Shown here piece after piece: positions 59,331-64,000 of a stretch of 64,000 bases of DNA. This stretch comes from Solanum dulcamara (lineage: Eukaryota; Streptophyta; Magnoliopsida; Solanales; Solanaceae): contig NC_077245.1 in assembly GCF_947179165.1 (NCBI RefSeq), positions 12,122,740 through 12,186,739 of the forward strand, read 5' to 3'. The position numbers and the translations under genes were made by a program. The notes beneath the pieces are model-generated. The model was not told where the DNA came from. It did no database searches and worked only from the letters and a program-made list of their open reading frames with translations. Each line of letters begins with the position of its first letter. The stretch's first letter is position 1.

Positions 59331-59900
59331 AAATTATGCGGTATGACAAATCTTACTACTATATTACGCGTTTAGGGTATAGTTTAAAAATAAATATGGT
59401 TCACAGCAGACATAACTATCTATTTATGTGGTATGACAAATATATATGTATATCACTTACCAATATACAATGTTTTTGACAAATATACATATACAATTCG
59501 TCTCTCGCTCTCCTCTCTCCTCTTTTTCTTGATCTCGCTTGCCTCTCTCCTCCCTCTCTTAATCTTGCGCGCCTCTCTCCTCCTCTCTCTCAATTTCGCC
59601 TACCAGATATACAAATACATATGTATACCAGTTATATTTATACAATTTTTTGATAAAATATACATATACAATTCGACAGATATACATACAGAATTTGTCT
59701 CTCGCTCGCCTCTCTCCTTCCTCTCTTTTTCTCGCTCGCCTCTCTCCTCCTCTCTCTCAATCTTGCTTGCAAGATATAGAAATACATACGTACATACATA
59801 CATATATACATACATACATATATATATCAGTGTTTGTATATTTCGATATATAAATAATTCGTGGGTATAACGTTTGTATAATTCGCTACAACATTCTCTA
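59325..59900 (+). repeat. CTCTCTCC / TATACAATTCG repeat block
   Basis: At least five CTCGC(T)TGCCTCTCTCC-like units alternate with TATACATATACAATTCG-like units, plus a (CATA)n microsatellite at 59785-59825. The start GGAAAATTATGCGGTATGAC resembles the end of the 34.2-34.5 kb block. I know such blocks from solanaceous DNA but cannot name the family with certainty. Confidence 0.55.
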
Positions 59901-61200
59901 TCTCTCATCGTCGCCGGCGAGCACACCCTATACTTCTCTTTCTCTTCATTGTTGTTGCTTCTCCTTCGCCAACAGTAACCACCGGCACCACCGACAAAGA
60001 ACACAGTGAACCATCGGCAAACCAAATGACCACGAGCAACCTGCCACCACCAGAATCCAACAAAACAAACAACCAGACCAACATCCTTTCTTTCCAGCGA
60101 GCGAAGCTCGCACTCCTCAATAACAGCAGCCACAACAAACATCTCTAACGAGTTGTTGTCCGGAGAAGACAGGCACAACCGTCGCATCACTCTCCATCGA
60201 CGAGGACCAAACGACCGCCAGCAATCAATGCCGTTCTCCTCTTCTTTTTCTCCCGTCACCTTCGCAGTAAAAACCACAAGTATGAAAAGACGGAGAGGCC
60301 AGCGATTCCGGTCAGCGACGAAGGTGAGGCGCCGTCGTTGAACCAATAAGACGAAAGGTCAAAGACAGATCTTCACAAATCCGTCCTTGGTACAAGTTTA
60401 TTTCTCTTTTAAAATTTGACTAATCTGCATATCATTTCAATTCGTTGTTGCTGTTAGATATAAGATTTGTGAAGGTGGTTCATTCACTTTTTTCTTTGTC
60501 TTAAGATTGCAGATTATGTGTGTTGGTTGTTGGTTCTATGCGATAATTCCGAGATCTGAAGTTAGTTTGATGTTAAGTTTATTTTTGCTATATTGCTATG
60601 GATTCTATTCAAAAGCTTGTATTTTGGGTTTAAAACCTCAATTTTTGTCTAAATTGACCTTGAATTTGCCTAATTATTTTGGTTAATTTTGTATGTGTGT
60701 CATTGATCTGAATATTATTAAGAACGGCTTGTATTTGAAATTGAAATTTTGATACAAAATTGATTATTCACTGATTTTGGTATACTCTATGTTGATTCTG
60801 AAATTGGTGCAATTAGTTTAATTATGATGTAATCTGATTTGTTAAATGATCACCTAATTTTAGAGTCTAATTACAATAGATGTAATATTCCTTGATCAAT
60901 TTTTTATTTCATAGAATATATAATCGATGTTCTTAAACTTGAATAACTCTAAACCTAATTTCTTTGGATTCTCAATATTAATATTTGTCAGAAAAGTCTC
61001 AAATATCATGTCAAGAGGGATCCATTGTCAATAATTGCAAAGAAAAAGAAAAGAATCAATTATGGGCGGAAATAAAATAACCTTTACCCTAACAAAAATA
61101 TGTGTTTCATGACTTTTTCACCAATTTTTGAAATAAAGCTTGATTAAGTTTGACCAAACCACAATAATTGATTTGGTTGTTAAAAATCTTGATAGATTTG
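59901..61200. other. GC-richer leader-like DNA, then AT-rich DNA
   Basis: Bases 59900-60350 are richer in GC and CA/CCA codon-like runs (CATCGTCGCCGGCGAGCACA) than anything nearby. The long minus-strand frame here has odd composition and runs into the microsatellite, so I do not count it as a gene. The stretch may be a 5' UTR or first exon of a TE or host gene. From 60400 on nothing is recognised. Confidence 0.4.
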
Positions 61201-61201
61201 T

Positions 61202-61905
61202 TGTTGAAATATTTTGGATTTTGTTGTTGAAATTAGGTAACTCTTTTGAAATTTTGGCTCCTCTTATTGACTATTTTGGGAGAAAAAGTCTTACTAAAAT
61301 AGTGGCCTGTTGATTTTCTTGTTTGATGATTGTTTTGATCATTATAAAAGAAGATCTCTCATCTTCATTAGAGAAGGAGATACACACACAGAGAGAAAAA
61401 GAAGAGAACAAAAACATAGAGAGTAGAGAAATAAAAGTAAAGAAAATTTTACTTCACATTTTTTAAAACACCTCAAACAAAAATAAAAAAATACTTCTAG
61501 AATACTTTAATATTCTGTTTCTAGCTTGGCATCACAGTTCGAATTTCTATTTACCTATTCTTCCTAACTAAAGTATCCAGGTTAGTCTCAACCTTTCTTT
61601 ATATGTTAGTTTGTTGTTTTTAAAAATGTCCCTGCCTTGCTTGTTTGCTTTATTGAAGTAAAATTATATAATCATGTTATACATCCATATTATGTGTATA
61701 CTGTTTGCATTTTCTTTATGGTTTAGCAGGGTTTGAGCTTCAAAGTTCAAGACATGAAGAGTTCATTTGGATTAGGATTCAAATAGTTTTAGTTCTCGTT
61801 TTAGTTTTCGTTTTATTATTTCTATTTGTCCATTATTCTTTCTTAATTATTTTGGCCTGTAATAATAAACTTTGTATATAATAAAAGGGAAAAATACATG
61901 GGGAG
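61202..61905 (+). promoter_or_regulatory. Promoter, leader and poly-A signal-like stretch (possible LTR)
   Basis: In order: a TGTTGAAATATTTTGG start, a TATA box ATTATAAAAG (61341-61350), an ACACACACAGAGAGAAAAAG leader, a donor-like CCAG/GTTAG (61580/61581), an acceptor-like TTTAGCAG (to 61729), then GGTTTGAGCTTCAAAG and AATAATAAA (61861-61869). No coding frame. This layout fits a Copia-type LTR or the ends of a non-coding transcript. There is no second copy in the window to prove an LTR. Confidence 0.4.
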
Positions 61906-62399
61906 AGAATATACTTGCTACTTGCTTATTTTTTTTATTTTTTAGTTTATCATGAATTTATGTGTGTTTGGGATATATGTTTACATGATATAGTTATAAT
62001 ATTCATATTCACATGTTTAGGCTCATTTATATGCTATATAAGTATTCCATTTTTTAAAAAAGATGTTTGCTTTAATAAAAATAAAAGTAAAATAAAATAA
62101 GATAAAATGATCTAAGGTTAATTTATTAAATATTGTTTATCATCATATACATTTCAAAATAATTTTCTTATTTTACATGTGCTATCTTTGTTTATTTTTA
62201 TTTATTTAAATTTCATTGGAGTGATTGTTTTGATGACTACCTTACATTATAACTTGTCTTTTGAAACTGAAACCATGCTTATAATTTCAAACAATAACTT
62301 TGCCATATTAATTGTTTAAACATTATATATGTAGGATCTATTAAATAATTTTGAATATGATGATTTAATCCTATTTAGATTTGAATATCATTTTACATA

Positions 62400-63147
62400 G
62401 ACATCATGCCGATAGAATTGTATAATTTTAATATATCATGTCTATATATATATATATATTAATTAATATTTTTCAACATGCTAATCATTTAAAAATCATG
62501 TTCATAGAATTTTATATTAATATCATATAGCAAATCATGTCTATAGAACTTAATAAATATATATTTCTAATTGTAAATCATGTATAAATTCCACCATGTA
62601 TTAATATGTAATGAATATTTTCAGAAGGTTACTTTAGGTAGAAATCATGCTTATAGGTTAAGATTGACCTCCCAAATTAATTATGCCTAATATTGGTGAC
62701 ATATATTTTATCAATTTAGACATCATGTTCATAGGACTTAATTTAATACTCTCATCATGTCAATTGCATAGAAATCATGTTGATAGGATTTTAATAAATG
62801 TTTATCATGTTATTATGAGTAGAAATCATGCCTATACGATTTTAATAATTATTATCATATTATTTTATGTTGAAACCGTGCCTATAACATTTTAATAAAT
62901 ATTTCAGCATATAATCATATTAGAAAGCATGCTTACTATTTTTCATAAATTTTCAATATATTGTTAGAAATCATGCTTATAGAATTTTAAATAAGTTTTC
63001 ATAATGTTATTTTATAAAAGAGATTATGCCTGTGATATTTTAATAAATTTTCAACATAATATTTAAAACCATAGTTACATTATTTTAAAAAAATTTCAGC
63101 ATACTATTAACTAAAATCATGTTAATATGATTTTATAAACACTGTTA
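62400..63147 (+). repeat. Minisatellite, about 14 diverged units of about 50 bp
   Basis: Units start with AAATCATG(C/T)(C/T)(T/A)ATAG(A/G)ATTTTAATAA and end with (T/A)CA(T/G)CATATTATT or similar. Clear starts are near 62402, 62497, 62537, 62641, 62720, 62770, 62822, 62872, 62923, 62967, 63020, 63064 and 63112. It is AT-rich and non-coding. Confidence 0.8.
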
Positions 63148-63251
63148 GTTAATAACTAAAATTGTCAAGCAGGCCTTCTGTTATTACAATCACCTTAGTA
63201 ATTAAAATTTCCCTCATATGTCTAAATAATAAAATTTGCCTCCATGATTAT

Positions 63252-64000
63252 TCAAGAACAATCATTCCCGTGTACAAGAACAAGGGAGACATTCAAAGTT
63301 GCACCAACTATAGAGGTATCAAGCTGCTAAGTCACACTATGAAAGTGTGGGAAAGGGTGATGGAAATGAGGGTGAGGAGTAGTGTGTTTATTTCAGAGAA
63401 CCAGTTTGGATTCATGCCGGGGCGCTCGACTACAGAAGCCATTCATATCGTAAGGAGATTGGTGGAGCAGTATAGGGAGCGAAAAAGGGACTTACACATG
63501 ATATTAATTGACCTAGAAAAGGCCTATGACAAAGTTCTAAGAGAGGTCCTATAGAGATGCTTGGAGGCGAAATGTATACCTGTGGCGTACATTAGAGCAA
63601 TTAAAGACATGTATGATGGAGCTAAGATCAGGGTAAGGACAGTAGGAGGGGACTCGGAGCACTTTCCTGTTACGATGGGGTTGCACCAGGGATCGACTCT
63701 TAGCTCGTTTCTATTCACCCTGGTGATGGATCAATTGACAAGACAAATACAAGGTGAGGTGCCTTGGTGTTTGTTGTTCGCGGATGATATAGTCCTAATT
63801 GACGAGACTCACAACGGAGTTAACGACAAGCTAGAGGGATAGAGACAGACGTTGGAGTCTAAAGGATTTAAATTGAGTAGGACTAAGACAGAATACTTGG
63901 AGTGCAGGTTCTGTGGCCTGCCGCGTGAGGCTGGCGGGCAAGTGAGGCTTGGTACCCAGGCCATTCAAAAGAAAAGAAGCTTCAACTATCTTGGGTCTAT
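63252..64000 (+). mobile_element. RTE-type LINE, second copy, 5'-truncated, runs off the window
   Basis: This is the same family as 16055-18690 but on the plus strand. It begins inside RT at [10 protein letters not shown], right after AT-rich flank, so the 5' cut lies at about 63252. The 3' end lies beyond the window. Confidence 0.9.
63252..64000 (+). pseudogene. RTE LINE reverse transcriptase (partial)
   Basis: One frame holds [58 protein letters not shown] (first catalytic Asp), a TAG at 63551-63553, then [35 protein letters not shown] (FADD intact), a TAG at 63839-63841, and [20 protein letters not shown] to the window edge. There are only two stops and no frameshift, so this copy is younger or luckier than the 16-18 kb one. 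Like that copy it lacks the endonuclease. Confidence 0.92.

Noticed and set aside
59600..60346. A 248-codon open frame on the minus strand
   Set aside because: It runs through the CATA microsatellite and the CTCTCTCC repeat block, has no recognisable domain and odd composition (Arg/Glu runs from repeat DNA). The opposite strand looks more like a leader.
62400..63147. CRISPR-like array
   Set aside because: The units are diverged, AT-rich and contiguous without unique spacers, in a plant nuclear context, so it is a minisatellite.

Overview
This is a plant nuclear window, AT-rich and dominated by transposable elements. I see no bacterial operon, organellar gene block, tRNA, rRNA or CRISPR array. 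The mix of Tekay-type and CRM-type Ty3/gypsy elements, RTE LINEs ending in (TTG)n-type tails, an L1-like LINE with an RNase H domain, CACTA and hAT DNA transposons, and an F-box/FBD remnant fits an angiosperm. The RTE tail and LTR styles are ones I associate with Solanaceae (inference from memory, not a search). Almost every coding stretch is broken by stops or frameshifts, as in old pericentromeric or heterochromatic repeat DNA.

Layout. 1-7965: Tekay-type Ty3/gypsy element A (+), 5' LTR cut by the window edge. 7966-16050: AT-rich DNA with three MITE-like inverted-repeat elements, a decayed two-copy segmental duplication (about 12.0-12.7 and 14.1-15.3 kb), and a 126-bp retroposon with a 15-bp target duplication. 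16055-18690: RTE LINE (-). 18698-25786: Tekay-type element B (-), with part of the integrase deleted and one LTR truncated. 25787-31247: CACTA transposon (-) with one intact end. 31676-34180: L1-like LINE (-). 34182-34475: a CT/TATACA-rich repeat. 36049-38290: F-box/FBD pseudogene (-).

38292-39062 plus about 46170-46760: a hAT transposon (-) split by a CRM-type gypsy composite (39136-46166, +) with the structure partial interior, LTR, interior, LTR. 47185-50460: a small, probably intronless host gene (-) interrupted by a 2764-bp solo LTR (47579-50342) with perfect CAACC target duplications. This is the clearest host-gene event in the window. 53006-58394: Tekay-type element D (+), missing most of pol through an internal deletion that runs into its 3' LTR. 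59160-61905: a CTCTCTCC/TATACA repeat, then GC-rich leader-like and promoter-like DNA. 62400-63147: a minisatellite of about 14 units of about 50 bp. 63252-64000: a second RTE LINE (+) running off the window.

How the parts relate. The genes do not form a pathway. The logic is nesting and decay: gypsy into hAT next to an F-box gene, an LTR into a host gene followed by LTR-LTR recombination, and CACTA joined to a truncated LTR. I found no clearly functional, uninterrupted host gene. The unusual points are the solo-LTR-disrupted gene, the composite CRM element, a tandem-repeat module shared by different Tekay LTRs, and the short retroposon that shares its tail with the RTE LINE.
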